The notes: generated from the sequence alone by a model not told the origin. 37,179 nt of DNA from an uncultured Blautia sp. (GCA_900541345.1 UQJE01000018.1:1-37179), one strand, 5' to 3'. Positions 1 through 8,663 are shown, numbered from the stretch's first letter. Program-made: numbers and translations.

Positions 1-978
1 AGAGCGAGAAAGCTTCTTGTGATTTACGGTGACAGGGATCCCGGAGATTTGATCCACAAAATGAATTCCAGAAGTGATAAGTATAACATCAGCGGAAAAG
101 TTCATATAAGTGTCGGAGAAGAAAAGATTCATAAGATGATGAATGAATATGAAGGCGTCATTATATGGGATTTGCCTTCTTCTATACGAAACAGGTATCT
201 GAAATACTGTTTTGATAATTCCATCAGATGCTATATGAGTCCGAAAATTTCCGATATTATTTTAATCGGAACAACGAGGATTCATCTTTTTGATACCCCT
301 CTTCTTATGTCCAGAAACCACGGACTTTCTGTGGAAGAGCGGGCAGGAAAGAGAATTCTTGATATTATTGTTTCCGGGCTTGGTATTTTAATTACTTCAC
401 CGATTATGCTGATTATTGCCATTTGTGTAAAAGCGTATGACAGAGGTCCTGTTTTTTATTATCAGGACAGGCTCACTTATAAGGGAAAAGAATTTAAAAT
501 CTGCAAATTCCGCAGTATGTGTGTAGATTCCGAAAAACAGGGAGCGCGCCTTGCGTCAAAACATGATTCCCGCATCACTCCTGTTGGAAGAGTGCTTCGA
601 AATCTTCACCTTGATGAGCTTCCTCAGCTTTTTAATGTATTCAAGGGAGACATGTCTCTTGTGGGACCGCGGCCGGAGCGGCGTGTAATCATGGATGAAT
701 ATGAAAAGGAGATTCCGGAATTTCATTATCGTCTGAAAGTAAAGGCAGGTCTTACAGGATACGCGCAGGTTTATGGAAAATATAATACTACGCCTTATGA
801 TAAATTGAAGCTTGACCTTTTCTATATTGAAAATTACTCGCTTCTTCTTGACATAAAGCTTCTGTTTATGACAGTAAAGATTTTCTTCCAGAAAGAGGTT
901 TCGGAAGGCGTGGAGGATACGCAGGTAAATGCATTGAAGGATTCCGGAGAAAAAGTTTCGGAAGAAAAACGGAGTTGA
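1..978 (+). CDS. Polyprenyl-phosphate sugar-1-phosphate transferase (5'-truncated by window)
   Basis: Bacterial sugar transferase (PF02397 type) that loads the first sugar phosphate onto undecaprenyl phosphate to start an exopolysaccharide or capsule repeat unit at the inner membrane. The reading frame is open from base 1, so the gene starts upstream; the GTG at 19 is internal and the bases before it encode RARKLL, fitting a Rossmann-like N-terminal domain. A membrane helix (near IIVSGLGILITSPIMLIIA) is followed by the catalytic cytoplasmic domain with PVFYYQDR, KFRSM, LDELPQLFNVFKGDMSLVGP, RPE and the AGLTGYAQV motif. First visible gene of a tightly packed polysaccharide operon: the next start lies 3 nt beyond its stop. 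The sugar specificity cannot be read from the sequence. Confidence 0.93.
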   Translation, partial: RARKLLVIYGDRDPGDLIHKMNSRSDKYNISGKVHISVGEEKIHKMMNEYEGVIIWDLPSSIRNRYLKYCFDNSIRCYMSPKISDIILIGTTRIHLFDTPLLMSRNHGLSVEERAGKRILDIIVSGLGILITSPIMLIIAICVKAYDRGPVFYYQDRLTYKGKEFKICKFRSMCVDSEKQGARLASKHDSRITPVGRVLRNLHLDELPQLFNVFKGDMSLVGPRPERRVIMDEYEKEIPEFHYRLKVKAGLTGYAQVYGKYNTTPYDKLKLDLFYIENYSLLLDIKLLFMTVKIFFQKEVSEGVEDTQVNALKDSGEKVSEEKRS

Positions 979-980
979 AA

Positions 981-1808
981 ATGGGAACAGAGTTAAGAGA
1001 TTTGCAGCTTGTAGAGCTTGATATATTAAAGGAATTTCTGAGAATTTGTAAGAAATATGATCTTCGGTATTATACCCTCGGAGGAACACTTCTGGGGGCT
1101 GTGCGCCATAAGGGATTTATTCCCTGGGACGATGATGTGGATATGGGAATGCCACGGCCTGACTTTATCCGGTTCGGGGAAATCGCAAAAAAAGAATTTC
1201 CCCAATATATCCGTTTCTGCACATATCAGGAAACGCCGGGATACCGGTATTATGTGCCGCGTCTCACAGACAGACGTGTAAAGGTGATTGACAGTTCTGC
1301 GGCAGTAGAGCAGGAAAAAGAAGCGTGGATCGATATTTTTCCGCTTGACGGAATGCCGGGAAACAAATGGAAAAGGAAATTTCATTGTTTTCGTCTTTTA
1401 GTTGCCAGGGCGAGAGTGAATTATTCTATGTTTTCCACAAATATAGACTTAAAGAAAAAGAACCGCCCTTTTGTGGAACGGGCAATGATTGCTGTGGGGA
1501 AAATTCTTCCTGTGGAAAAGATTTTCCGGACAGAAAAAGAATTTCGCCGTCTTGACAGACTGATGCAGAAATACCCGTATGATACGTCAGAATATCTTAT
1601 AAATTTTATGGGCATTCATAAGTTAAAAGAAATGTTTCATAAAAAGTATTATGGCGAAGGTGCGGATTATCTTTTTGAAGATGTGGTTCTCCGGGGACCG
1701 GCAGATTATGAGACCGTGCTGACCCAGATGTATGGAGATTACAGAAATCCTCCATCAAAAGATGAGATGAACCACCACAATACAAGAATAAAAGAAGGGG
1801 AGAGCTGA
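981..1808 (+). CDS. LicD family phosphotransferase
   Basis: LicD/nucleotidyltransferase-fold protein of 275 aa; family members transfer phosphocholine or other phospho-substituents onto surface glycans or teichoic acids. Visible signatures are GGTLLGAVRH (residues 34-43) and the metal-binding PWDDDVD (48-54). I chose ATG 981 because GGAG at 971-974 lies 6 nt upstream; the TTG at 975 has no room for a ribosome site. The stop overlaps the next start as TGATG, which implies translational coupling. With a CDP-glycerol-type transferase two genes later, decoration of a phosphate-containing surface polymer is likely. Whether the substituent is choline is unknown; no choline uptake or activation gene (licA/B/C) is in view. 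Confidence 0.9.
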   Translation: MGTELRDLQLVELDILKEFLRICKKYDLRYYTLGGTLLGAVRHKGFIPWDDDVDMGMPRPDFIRFGEIAKKEFPQYIRFCTYQETPGYRYYVPRLTDRRVKVIDSSAAVEQEKEAWIDIFPLDGMPGNKWKRKFHCFRLLVARARVNYSMFSTNIDLKKKNRPFVERAMIAVGKILPVEKIFRTEKEFRRLDRLMQKYPYDTSEYLINFMGIHKLKEMFHKKYYGEGADYLFEDVVLRGPADYETVLTQMYGDYRNPPSKDEMNHHNTRIKEGES

Positions 1809-2629
1809 TGGAAGAATATTCTGTTCTGATGTCTGTTTATCAAAAGGAAAATCCTGTTTTTTTCCGAAGCAGCATAGAGAGTATGATGAAGCAGAGGCTT
1901 CCCTTCTCTGATTTTGTGCTGGTGTGTGACGGACCTCTTGGAAGGGAACTCGAGAAAGTGATTCAGTGGGCAGAGGAAAGTCTAAAAGACCGTTTTCAGT
2001 GTGTGCGTCTTCCGGAAAACAGGGGGCTTGGAAAGGCGCTGGCAGAAGGGATTACGCACTGTAAATATGATATTGTAGCGCGTATGGACAGTGATGATCT
2101 GAGCAGACCGGAGCGCTGCCTTCTTCAGATGGAGACAATGGAAACAGGCGGCTACGATATTGTAGGCTGCGCTCTTGAGGAATTTAAGGAAATACCCGGA
2201 GATACAGGAAATATCCGGCGCTCTCCGGAGCATCAGGAGGAAATCCGCGTTTATGCAGGGAAACGAAATCCGTTTAATCATCCCTGCGTAATGTACAGAA
2301 AAAGTGCTGTGCTGAAAGCGGGAAATTATGTGGATTTCCCCGGGTTTGAGGATTACTGCCTGTGGATAAGAATGCTTCAAAAAGGTGCAAAAGCATATAA
2401 TCTTCAGCAGGTGCTTCTCGATATGCGCTCAGGTGAGGGAATGTATGACAGGAGAGGCGGCATTTCTTATATTAAATCCGTACTGCGTTTTCAGAAGTAT
2501 TTAAAATGTGAAGGAATCATTGGAACAGGCACGTTTTTGAAGAACTGTGCGGTGCGTACAATAGTTGGGATAATTCCGGGAAATCTCAGAAAAGAATTTT
2601 ACCGGATTTTTTTAAGAAAGAAACAGTGA
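1808..2629 (+). CDS. Family 2 glycosyltransferase (AmsE-like)
   Basis: GT-A fold glycosyltransferase of 273 aa that adds a sugar to a growing surface polysaccharide on the cytoplasmic side. The N-terminus SVLMSVYQKENP and the nucleotide-sugar/metal motif ARMDSDD (DXD-type, residues 91-97) are typical, and GFEDYCLW matches the ED acceptor-site motif of GT2 enzymes. Start ATG 1808 overlaps the LicD stop by one base. The next gene starts 2 nt after this stop. Donor sugar unknown. Confidence 0.9.
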   Translation: MEEYSVLMSVYQKENPVFFRSSIESMMKQRLPFSDFVLVCDGPLGRELEKVIQWAEESLKDRFQCVRLPENRGLGKALAEGITHCKYDIVARMDSDDLSRPERCLLQMETMETGGYDIVGCALEEFKEIPGDTGNIRRSPEHQEEIRVYAGKRNPFNHPCVMYRKSAVLKAGNYVDFPGFEDYCLWIRMLQKGAKAYNLQQVLLDMRSGEGMYDRRGGISYIKSVLRFQKYLKCEGIIGTGTFLKNCAVRTIVGIIPGNLRKEFYRIFLRKKQ

Positions 2630-2630
2630 T

Positions 2631-3881
2631 ATGGGAAAAATAAAAAAAACAGTAAAAAAACTTGTAAATCTTACTCCTGGTATTAAGGAAGCGTCTGTTT
2701 GTATTTATCATAAGTACAGTCAGCTCCGCTACAGGAAATATGCGAAAAAATATCCGGTGGACGCGCATACGGTTATGTTTGAGTCTTATATGGGAAGGAA
2801 ATATTCCTGCAGTCCGCGCTCTATGTTTGAGGCAATGTGCGAGGACAGCCGGTACAGAGATTATAAGAAGGTGTGGGCATTTACAGACCCGGAAAAGCAC
2901 AGGTATCTGGAAAAATATCCCAATACGATTCTTGTAAAATACCGCTCTGAAGATTATTACAGGTATTATGCCAGTGCCGGTATGTGGATTACAAATTATC
3001 TTCTGGATTATGGAATTGAAAAACGTCCGGGGCAGATTTATGTTCAGACATGGCATGGAACGCCTCTGAAAAAAATCGGGTGTGATGTGCCTCGCCTTGA
3101 ACTTTCCAAAAAAGAACGGGAAAGAACCTGCCGGGAATATCAGAGGGAAGGGCAGATGATTGACTTTATGCCGTCACCCTCGCCTTTTTATACGGAAAAG
3201 GTAGAAAGTGCCTTTTGTCTTGGTCCGCAGGCCAGGGTATTGGAGTTTGGCTATCCGAGAAACGATGACTTGTTCCGGTATACTGAGGAGAAGTGCGAAA
3301 AGATTAAAAAAGAGCTGGGGATTCCGGCAGATAAAAAGGTTATTCTTTATGCTCCAACCTGGAGACAGAGCCAGCACACGGCAGGAGAGGGATTTACTTA
3401 CAGTCTTGGCATTGATTTTGATAAGATGAAGACTCACTTTGGAGATAAGGCAGTTATTCTTTTCCGTACCCATTATTTTATCAGCAATTCCTTTGATTTT
3501 TCAAAGTACGGAGGTTTTATAAAGGACGTATCCTCCTATGACGAAATCAACGATTTGTATCTTATTTCCGATTTGCTTATTACAGATTATTCCAGTGTAT
3601 TTTTCGATTACGCAAATCTGGAGCGCCCGATTCTTTTTTATATGTATGACTATGAGGTATACAGGGAAGAGATGAAGGACTTCTATTTTGGAATCGAGCT
3701 GCTTCCCGGTCCTGTAATAAAAGAGGAGCGGGATATTTCAGAAGATGTGGAGAGGCTTCTGGAAGGGTTTGTAGTGGATGATACTTACCGCCGCTTTAAT
3801 GAAATCTTCAATCCTCACAGGGAGGTATGTGGAGATAGAATGGTGAGGGAGATTATTTCTCTTTCTCCAGATACTCCGTAG
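2631..3881 (+). CDS. CDP-glycerol glycerophosphotransferase family protein
   Basis: TagB/TagF-like enzyme (PF04464) of 416 aa, expected to transfer glycerol phosphate or ribitol phosphate from a CDP-activated donor to a surface polymer. Diagnostic motifs are TWHGTPLKKIG (residues 140-150) with the base-type histidine, YAPTWR, and ITDYSSVFFDYA followed by a run of aromatics. No clear signal peptide; a basic amphipathic N-terminus is consistent with peripheral membrane binding. ATG 2631 is 2 nt after the GT2 stop with only a weak ribosome site, so it is probably coupled. It is the last gene before a terminator-like hairpin and an accessory insert, but a homologous domain recurs in the gene starting at 5973. 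Confidence 0.9.
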   Translation: MGKIKKTVKKLVNLTPGIKEASVCIYHKYSQLRYRKYAKKYPVDAHTVMFESYMGRKYSCSPRSMFEAMCEDSRYRDYKKVWAFTDPEKHRYLEKYPNTILVKYRSEDYYRYYASAGMWITNYLLDYGIEKRPGQIYVQTWHGTPLKKIGCDVPRLELSKKERERTCREYQREGQMIDFMPSPSPFYTEKVESAFCLGPQARVLEFGYPRNDDLFRYTEEKCEKIKKELGIPADKKVILYAPTWRQSQHTAGEGFTYSLGIDFDKMKTHFGDKAVILFRTHYFISNSFDFSKYGGFIKDVSSYDEINDLYLISDLLITDYSSVFFDYANLERPILFYMYDYEVYREEMKDFYFGIELLPGPVIKEERDISEDVERLLEGFVVDDTYRRFNEIFNPHREVCGDRMVREIISLSPDTP

Positions 3882-4045
3882 GTGTATACAGGGTATATTT
3901 TTTGAAATTGTAAGAGAATACAGAGGAGATTTTAAGAAGTGAAATAATGTATCGCAGCCGGGGTATTGTGAAGAAGTGTGCAGTACCAACCGGCTGTTTT
4001 GTCGAAAAGATTAAGTTGCAATTCCATAAAAAGTCTTTTATACTG

Positions 4046-4080
4046 AAACTGCAGGGCGCATACCTGCAGTTTTATTTCTT
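4046..4080 (+). terminator. Intrinsic terminator of the polysaccharide operon
   Basis: Ten-bp perfect stem (AAACTGCAGG at 4046-4055 with CCTGCAGTTT at 4063-4072), 7-nt loop, then a T-rich tract (TATTTCTT). It lies 165 nt after the CDP-glycerol transferase stop. Confidence 0.75.
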
Positions 4081-4137
4081 ATATACTGTATTCACAGTAT
4101 GATTCCAACATTTATTTTAAAACAGCACAGGGCAGGA

Positions 4138-4166
4138 TTTACATATATTTGCAGGTGTGCTATATT
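4138..4166 (+). promoter_or_regulatory. Sigma-A-type promoter for the Rpn-like gene
   Basis: TTTACA at 4138-4143, 17-nt spacer, TATATT at 4161-4166, about 50 nt upstream of the GAGGAGG-preceded ATG at 4222. Confidence 0.6.
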
Positions 4167-4221
4167 AAAAACGAGAACGGAATGTTCTTTATGGCCTGTC
4201 CTGTACATGAGAGGAGGAAAT

Positions 4222-5238
4222 ATGGGAAAACAGGACAAAATTATGACGCGTTATCTGTCAGATCCGGAACATTTTGCTGATTTTATAAATGGAACATTGT
4301 TTCAGGGCAGACAGATGCTTGATGCAAAAACCATTATTCCCGTTCCGCAGAGAAAAGTGGAGAAAAGTGTTTCGCTTAAAGGCGAGCCGATGTTTTTGGA
4401 CGGTACGAGAGATGCCGTTATGAAACAGGATTTTAATGGGATTTACAGTGTTTTTGCAGTGGAAGCGCAGACAAGCACTCATTATGGGATGCCTGTGAAG
4501 AATCTGGGATATGATGTGACAGATTATATATCTCAGGTGCGTATGTTTACAAAAGATAACCGGGGGAATAAAGCATATACAACATCTGCGGAGTTTATTT
4601 CCGGAATGCGGGCGGAAGATAAGCTTACGCCTGTATTTACAGTGGTGCTTTATTACGGAGAAAATAAATGGGACGGTCCTCTTACGCTTCGGGAAATGTT
4701 CGAGATTCCACCGGAATTAAAGCCTTTTGAACAGTTTTTGCCGGAATACCGGGTCATGTTTGTACAGCCGGAGATGGTAGATTCGGAAAATTTCCGTGGT
4801 GACTGGAAGACTATATTTGGAACTTTAAAATGCTCGGAAAACGGCGAGAAGATGGAAAAATATATAAAGAGCCACTTCCGGGAATACGGGGAAATGGAGG
4901 AAGACTCGGAAGAACTTCTCATGAGTATGCTCCATGAGCCTGAACGATACCAGAGAATAAAAAAACAAATAGAAGATTCCCAGGAGGGAAATGAAAAGGA
5001 GGGAAGTGTTATGTGTAAAGCATTTGATGAAATGCAGGAAAAATACTGGAATATCGGGCATGAGGAAGGTCGCGCAGAAGGTCGCGCAGAAGGCCGTGCA
5101 GAAGAACGAAAAGGCTTAGTCGTTTTACTTGCTGCAATGACCAAGGACGGCAGGGAATCAGAACTTTCGCGTCTGGGAGAAGAGCCGGGATTTCTGGAAG
5201 AAATGCTGAAAACTTATCATTTGGAGGAGATAGTGTAA
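4222..5238 (+). CDS. Rpn family recombination-promoting nuclease / PD-(D/E)XK putative transposase
   Basis: 338-aa member of the Rpn (YhgA-like, PDDEXK_2) family, whose E. coli relatives are DNA endonucleases that promote RecA-independent recombination; many are annotated as putative transposases. The N-terminal half carries conserved segments around NGTLFQGRQML, FLDGTRDAVMK and FAVEAQTSTHYGMP, the latter holding the E-x-Q of the nuclease core. The C-terminus is a charged helical tail with three EGRA repeats. Start ATG 4222 follows GAGGAGG at 4211-4217; the upstream frame to 4099 lacks a ribosome site. It has its own promoter and splits two runs of polysaccharide genes, so it looks like an inserted accessory gene. 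Confidence 0.85.
   Translation: MGKQDKIMTRYLSDPEHFADFINGTLFQGRQMLDAKTIIPVPQRKVEKSVSLKGEPMFLDGTRDAVMKQDFNGIYSVFAVEAQTSTHYGMPVKNLGYDVTDYISQVRMFTKDNRGNKAYTTSAEFISGMRAEDKLTPVFTVVLYYGENKWDGPLTLREMFEIPPELKPFEQFLPEYRVMFVQPEMVDSENFRGDWKTIFGTLKCSENGEKMEKYIKSHFREYGEMEEDSEELLMSMLHEPERYQRIKKQIEDSQEGNEKEGSVMCKAFDEMQEKYWNIGHEEGRAEGRAEGRAEERKGLVVLLAAMTKDGRESELSRLGEEPGFLEEMLKTYHLEEIV
5065..5100 (+). repeat. Three 12-bp tandem repeats inside the Rpn-like gene
   Basis: GAAGGTCGCGCA occurs twice, followed by GAAGGCCGTGCA, encoding (EGRA)x3 in the C-terminal tail. The unit is a multiple of three, so slippage would alter tail length and not the frame. Confidence 0.9.
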
Positions 5239-5240
5239 AA

Positions 5241-5642
5241 ATGGAAAAAAGCATAGAAAATGATTCTGAGGAATATGAAAATAAACGTATATATTTTGTG
5301 GAATGTATCTTAGGCATACTTTATGATCGTGAGGTGCACGAGAGAAACGAAGCAGAAAATCAGGATTCTCCAAAAATTCCAAGGTATGGGGCAAAAAATA
5401 TACGTAGAATACTTACTGAAATGCAGGAGATGTGTTGGGAAAAAGGATATAAGGAAGGGTATGTAAGAGGCTGTATGGAAAATTGTGCAAAGGAGTATGC
5501 GCAAGGACGTATGGATGCAAAAAAGGAGATGATTGCCAGTCTGGTTTCCCTAATGAAAAAGGAACGTGAGGTTACAGAAAATTTAAGCTTTGGAGAGACA
5601 CCTGAGTTTTTGAAGGAAATGAAGGAGGCTTATGATTTGTAG
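5241..5642 (+). CDS. Small protein homologous to the Rpn C-terminal tail
   Basis: 133-aa acidic/helical protein lacking a nuclease core. Its second half (EMQEMCWEKGYKEGY ... ETPEFLKEMKEAYDL) aligns with the tail of the preceding Rpn-like protein (EMQEKYWNIGHEEGR ... EEPGFLEEMLKTYHL), so it is an orphan tail: either the remnant of a second Rpn gene or a stand-alone accessory protein. It starts 2 nt after the Rpn stop, with GGAGGAGA at 5222-5229, implying co-expression. The N-terminal 60 residues resemble nothing I recognise. A 19-bp hairpin follows. Confidence 0.65.
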   Translation: MEKSIENDSEEYENKRIYFVECILGILYDREVHERNEAENQDSPKIPRYGAKNIRRILTEMQEMCWEKGYKEGYVRGCMENCAKEYAQGRMDAKKEMIASLVSLMKKEREVTENLSFGETPEFLKEMKEAYDL

Positions 5643-5684
5643 GAAGATGTATAAGTTTTATTTGAAATAAGAATGATACAGAAA

Positions 5685-5726
5685 ATAACGGCAGATTTAC
5701 AAAAGGCTTTGTAAATCTGCTGTTAT
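5685..5726. terminator. 19-bp hairpin after the Rpn pair
   Basis: ATAACGGCAGATTTACAAA (5685-5703) pairs along its whole length with 5708-5726 (one G-T pair) around an AGGC loop. The following sequence CGTTTCGG is a poor U-tract, so it may be a terminator or an mRNA-stabilising or element-derived hairpin. Confidence 0.6.
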
Positions 5727-5746
5727 CGTTTCGGTATGAAGCCATC

Positions 5747-5932
5747 TTGTTATTTTGGATTTCAGATGATAATATAGTAGGCAAAGAGAAGGTTTCGAAG
5801 TGGAATAAAAATGCAGAAACAGCTATTTATCAAATACGAGAAAAGCAATACCCGGAATTTTTAAAGCAATACACCGGGAAAATTTTACTGGTTGGAATCA
5901 GTTATGATAAAAAACAAGGAACATTTATGTGA
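5747..5932 (+). pseudogene. C-terminal remnant of an AAA-ATPase/PD-(D/E)XK (DUF1703-like) protein
   Basis: Only the last ~40 codons are recognisable: from 5813 the frame reads AETAIYQIREKQYPE, then a TGKILLVGISYDKK segment, which matches the C-terminal end of the AAA-ATPase-like proteins with a PDDEXK_9 nuclease domain common in gut Firmicutes and Bacteroidetes. The ATPase, the linker and the nuclease start are absent and there is no ribosome site before the TTG at 5747. I read it as a gene relic left in the same accessory pocket as the Rpn genes. It ends 40 nt before the next gene. Confidence 0.6.
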
Positions 5933-5972
5933 AACCAAAGAAATATAAAGACAACATTTAAGGAGGATGCAA

Positions 5973-8354
5973 ATGGGCTTTAAAAGTCTTTTTAAAAATT
6001 CCTGGTACGTACGCTGCGCCCAGAAGCCGGTGCGTAAAAATACAGTACTTCTGGAATCCACAAACGGAGCAGACATTGGCAATAATATGCTTCGTATTAT
6101 GGAGGAACTTTCAAAACCGGAATACGAAGAATATGAAATTTGGTTTTCCTGCAACCAGGGTGTACTTCCAAGAGCGGAGGGGCTTTTAAAAACATATCGG
6201 CTTCCGAGGGTAAAGACAGTTGTGTGCAACAGTTTTCAATATTATAAGCTTCTGGCGACGGCAGGGTATTTTTTTACGGACAGTACCTTTCCGAGACGTT
6301 TTATTAAGCGGGAAGGCCAGATTTATGTAAATACATGGCATGGAACGCCTCTGAAAAAAATGGGAAAAGATGTGCCGGGCGGCGCTCATGTAATTGGAAA
6401 TATCCAGAGGAATTTTCTGATGTGCGACTATCTCTGTCTTCCAAATCCTTATACAAAAGAAATTTTCCGAAAAGCATATAATCTGGAAAATCTCTTTTCC
6501 GGAAAATATGTTTTAGCAGGTTATCCAAGGAATCAGACGTTTTTTGACGAAGAAAGGCAGATTGAGGTGAGAAAGCTTCTTGGAGCAGAAAAGAAGCGCC
6601 TTTACTGTTATATGCCAACCTGGCGGGGAACGAGCGTCAGCCAGACAAAAGAGGAGCGGCAGCATCAGGCAGATGTTCTGAAGGAATATTTGCGGAAACT
6701 GGATGAGGAAATGAAAGACGGCGAGCTTATGATGATTCGCCTTCATCCTTTTGTAGGGCCGTTAATTTCCTGTGAGGAATTTAAACATATACGGTATATG
6801 CCGGAAGAAATGGATCCATATGAAATCCTGGCGTCGGCAGACTGCCTTGTGACGGATTATTCCAGCGTGTTTTACGATTATGCCAATAAAGTGCAGGGGA
6901 AAATCGTTCTTTTTTTGTATGACCGGGAAAAATATGAGTGCGAGCGCGATATATACGGTGAGATTTCTGATTTGCCATTTCCTGTAACAGAAACGACAGA
7001 GGGGCTTCTGGAAGAACTTCGCAGTCCGAAAAGCTATGAGGACGAAGAGTTTTTAAGAGAATACTGTTTTTATGACGGAAAAGATGCTGCAAAAAATATA
7101 TGCCGACTTGTGTTTGGAAAAGAAAGTCCGGAAGGAATTTCTATAGAAAGAGAAATACCAAACGGGAAAAAGAATATTCTTTTTTATCCGGGAGGTCTTC
7201 AGAGAAAAGGTTTTACAACGGCTTATCTGAATCTTATGGAAAATATTGACAGAGATGCGTACAATTATTATGCGGCATTTCAGGAAAGCTATGTGGAGAA
7301 CAATCCGGAAAGAGTGGAAATTATTCCGGATTTTGTACAGGTTATGCCTATGTCAAAAGGCTGGTTTCTTACATTCCGGGAGGCATTGGCAAGCGCACTT
7401 TTTTATAAATGTAATATAGAAAACGGATTTACAAAAAAATACCTTCATCGTTTTTACGAAAGAGAGTACAGGCGGAATTTTGGTTTTGCAGATATGGAGT
7501 GGTGTATTCATTACAGCGGATATGAGAGAAAGGTTATCGGACTTTTTCAGGCTGCTCCTGTGAAAAGAGGGATTTTTGTGCACAGCGATATGCTGATGCA
7601 GATCCAGACAAGCCACAATCAGCATCTTCTTACCTTAAAGCAGGCATACAGAGAATATGACTTTACAGCGGCAGTATCGGAAGATATTTATCAGAGTACC
7701 ATTCCCATCTGCGGGGAAAATCCGAAGCTTTGTGTGGTTGACAACTGCCATGCTTATAAAAAGGTGATGGAAAGGGCAGATGAGGACTTTGTTTTTGACG
7801 ATACGACAACCTGTACCTGTACAAAGGAAGAGCTTGATGAAATTTTGAAAAAACCATGCAAAAAGTTTATTTCTGTGGGAAGATTTTCCGCGGAGAAGCG
7901 TCATGATATGCTTCTTGATGCTTTTGCCCGTTATTATAAGGAAAATCCGGATGCTGTGCTGATCATTGTGGGCGGAGGCGGAAATCTTTATGAAAAAACA
8001 TGGGAACATGTGGAAAAGCTGGAGCTTACAGAAAAGGTAGTCCTTCTTCGTTCTATTGCAAATCCCATGCCCATCATGAAGGCCTGTGATTTATTCCTCC
8101 TCACTTCTCAGTATGAGGGGCAGCCTCTTGTACTTATGGAGGCGGATACTCTTGGACTCCCTGTGATTTCTACAGATGTGACTGGTTCAGGCAATTTTAT
8201 GAGACGTTTTGGCGGCTGTCTCGTTCCCTATTCGGAGGACGGAGTTTATGAAGGCATGAAGGCGTTTGACAGGGGAGAGGTTCCTGTGATGAATATTGAC
8301 TTTGAAGCGTATAATAAAAAGGCAGTGGGGGATTTTTTAAAGCTGCTGAAATGA
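5973..8354 (+). CDS. Fusion: CDP-glycerol glycerophosphotransferase domain + GT4 glycosyltransferase
   Basis: 793-aa two-domain enzyme. Residues ~1-385 are a TagB/TagF-like domain with TWHGTPLKKMG (WHGTP at 122-126), YMPTWRG and TDYSSVFYDYAN near 295. Residues ~398-793 are a GT-B fold GT4 domain with FISVGRFSAEKRHDMLL (~631), IIVGGGG and the EX7E-like YEGQPLVLMEAD (~714). It could both add a glycosyl residue and a polyol phosphate to the same polymer. AAGGAGG at 5960-5966 precedes ATG 5973 by 6 nt, so the ATG at 5967 is not the start. Its N-terminal domain is clearly related to the 2631-3881 product, suggesting it belonged to the same locus before the Rpn insert. Substrates are unknown. Confidence 0.88.
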   Translation: MGFKSLFKNSWYVRCAQKPVRKNTVLLESTNGADIGNNMLRIMEELSKPEYEEYEIWFSCNQGVLPRAEGLLKTYRLPRVKTVVCNSFQYYKLLATAGYFFTDSTFPRRFIKREGQIYVNTWHGTPLKKMGKDVPGGAHVIGNIQRNFLMCDYLCLPNPYTKEIFRKAYNLENLFSGKYVLAGYPRNQTFFDEERQIEVRKLLGAEKKRLYCYMPTWRGTSVSQTKEERQHQADVLKEYLRKLDEEMKDGELMMIRLHPFVGPLISCEEFKHIRYMPEEMDPYEILASADCLVTDYSSVFYDYANKVQGKIVLFLYDREKYECERDIYGEISDLPFPVTETTEGLLEELRSPKSYEDEEFLREYCFYDGKDAAKNICRLVFGKESPEGISIEREIPNGKKNILFYPGGLQRKGFTTAYLNLMENIDRDAYNYYAAFQESYVENNPERVEIIPDFVQVMPMSKGWFLTFREALASALFYKCNIENGFTKKYLHRFYEREYRRNFGFADMEWCIHYSGYERKVIGLFQAAPVKRGIFVHSDMLMQIQTSHNQHLLTLKQAYREYDFTAAVSEDIYQSTIPICGENPKLCVVDNCHAYKKVMERADEDFVFDDTTTCTCTKEELDEILKKPCKKFISVGRFSAEKRHDMLLDAFARYYKENPDAVLIIVGGGGNLYEKTWEHVEKLELTEKVVLLRSIANPMPIMKACDLFLLTSQYEGQPLVLMEADTLGLPVISTDVTGSGNFMRRFGGCLVPYSEDGVYEGMKAFDRGEVPVMNIDFEAYNKKAVGDFLKLLK

Positions 8355-8373
8355 AATATCAATAGAAAAAGAC

Positions 8374-8403
8374 TTGACTTTTACCCTTGATTTGTGGTAC
8401 ACT
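8374..8403 (+). promoter_or_regulatory. Promoter of the rpmG-secE-nusG run
   Basis: TTGACT at 8374-8379, 18-nt spacer, TACACT at 8398-8403 with a TG extended -10 at 8395-8396. It leaves a ~100-nt leader before rpmG. Confidence 0.75.
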
Positions 8404-8444
8404 TTACGGGCGACATGGAAGTTAGGTCTTTTTTTTATGCCCGA

Positions 8445-8467
8445 AAATGATGACGGATACATCATTT
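8445..8467 (+). promoter_or_regulatory. Hairpin in the rpmG leader
   Basis: AAATGATG (8445-8452) and CATCATTT (8460-8467) form an 8-bp stem with a 7-nt loop, 34 nt before the rpmG ribosome site. No U-tract follows, so it is not a terminator; a leader-regulation role is only a guess. Confidence 0.4.
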
Positions 8468-8513
8468 CCATAAGAACAGGACCATGCAAATGAAAACACT
8501 GGAGGTGGAAGTT

Positions 8514-8663
8514 GTGCGCGTTAAAATTACATTAGCATGTACAGAGTGCAAGCAGCGTAACTACAATATGACAAAAGAGAAAAAGAACCATCCGGAAAGA
8601 ATGGAAACTAAAAAATATTGTAAGTTCTGCCGTACACACACAATGCACAAGGAAACAAAATAG
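8514..8663 (+). CDS. rpmG: 50S ribosomal protein L33
   Basis: 49-residue L33, usual length for the bacterial form. It reads VRVKITLACTECKQRNY ... KKYCKFCRTHTMHKETK, with the two CxxC pairs (C9/C12 and C36/C39) of the zinc-binding C+ type. The start is GTG at 8514, five nt after GGAGGTGG (8501-8508); another in-frame GTG at 8505 lies within the ribosome site. It is the first gene of the conserved rpmG-secE-nusG-rplK-rplA order and follows a strong promoter. Confidence 0.95.
   Translation: MRVKITLACTECKQRNYNMTKEKKNHPERMETKKYCKFCRTHTMHKETK

Larger units (their letters stand above)
3882..4221. other. 340-bp gene-free spacer
   Basis: No coding region recognised. It holds the terminator-like hairpin at 4046-4072 and a promoter at 4138-4166 that reads into the Rpn-type gene. 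The longest frame reaching into it from the Rpn gene is an upstream extension without a ribosome site. Confidence 0.6.

Noticed and set aside
5735..5812. Upstream part of the 5747-5932 frame as a genuine small gene
   Set aside because: TTG start, no ribosome site, and only codons from 5813 match a known family, and that match is to a C-terminal end.
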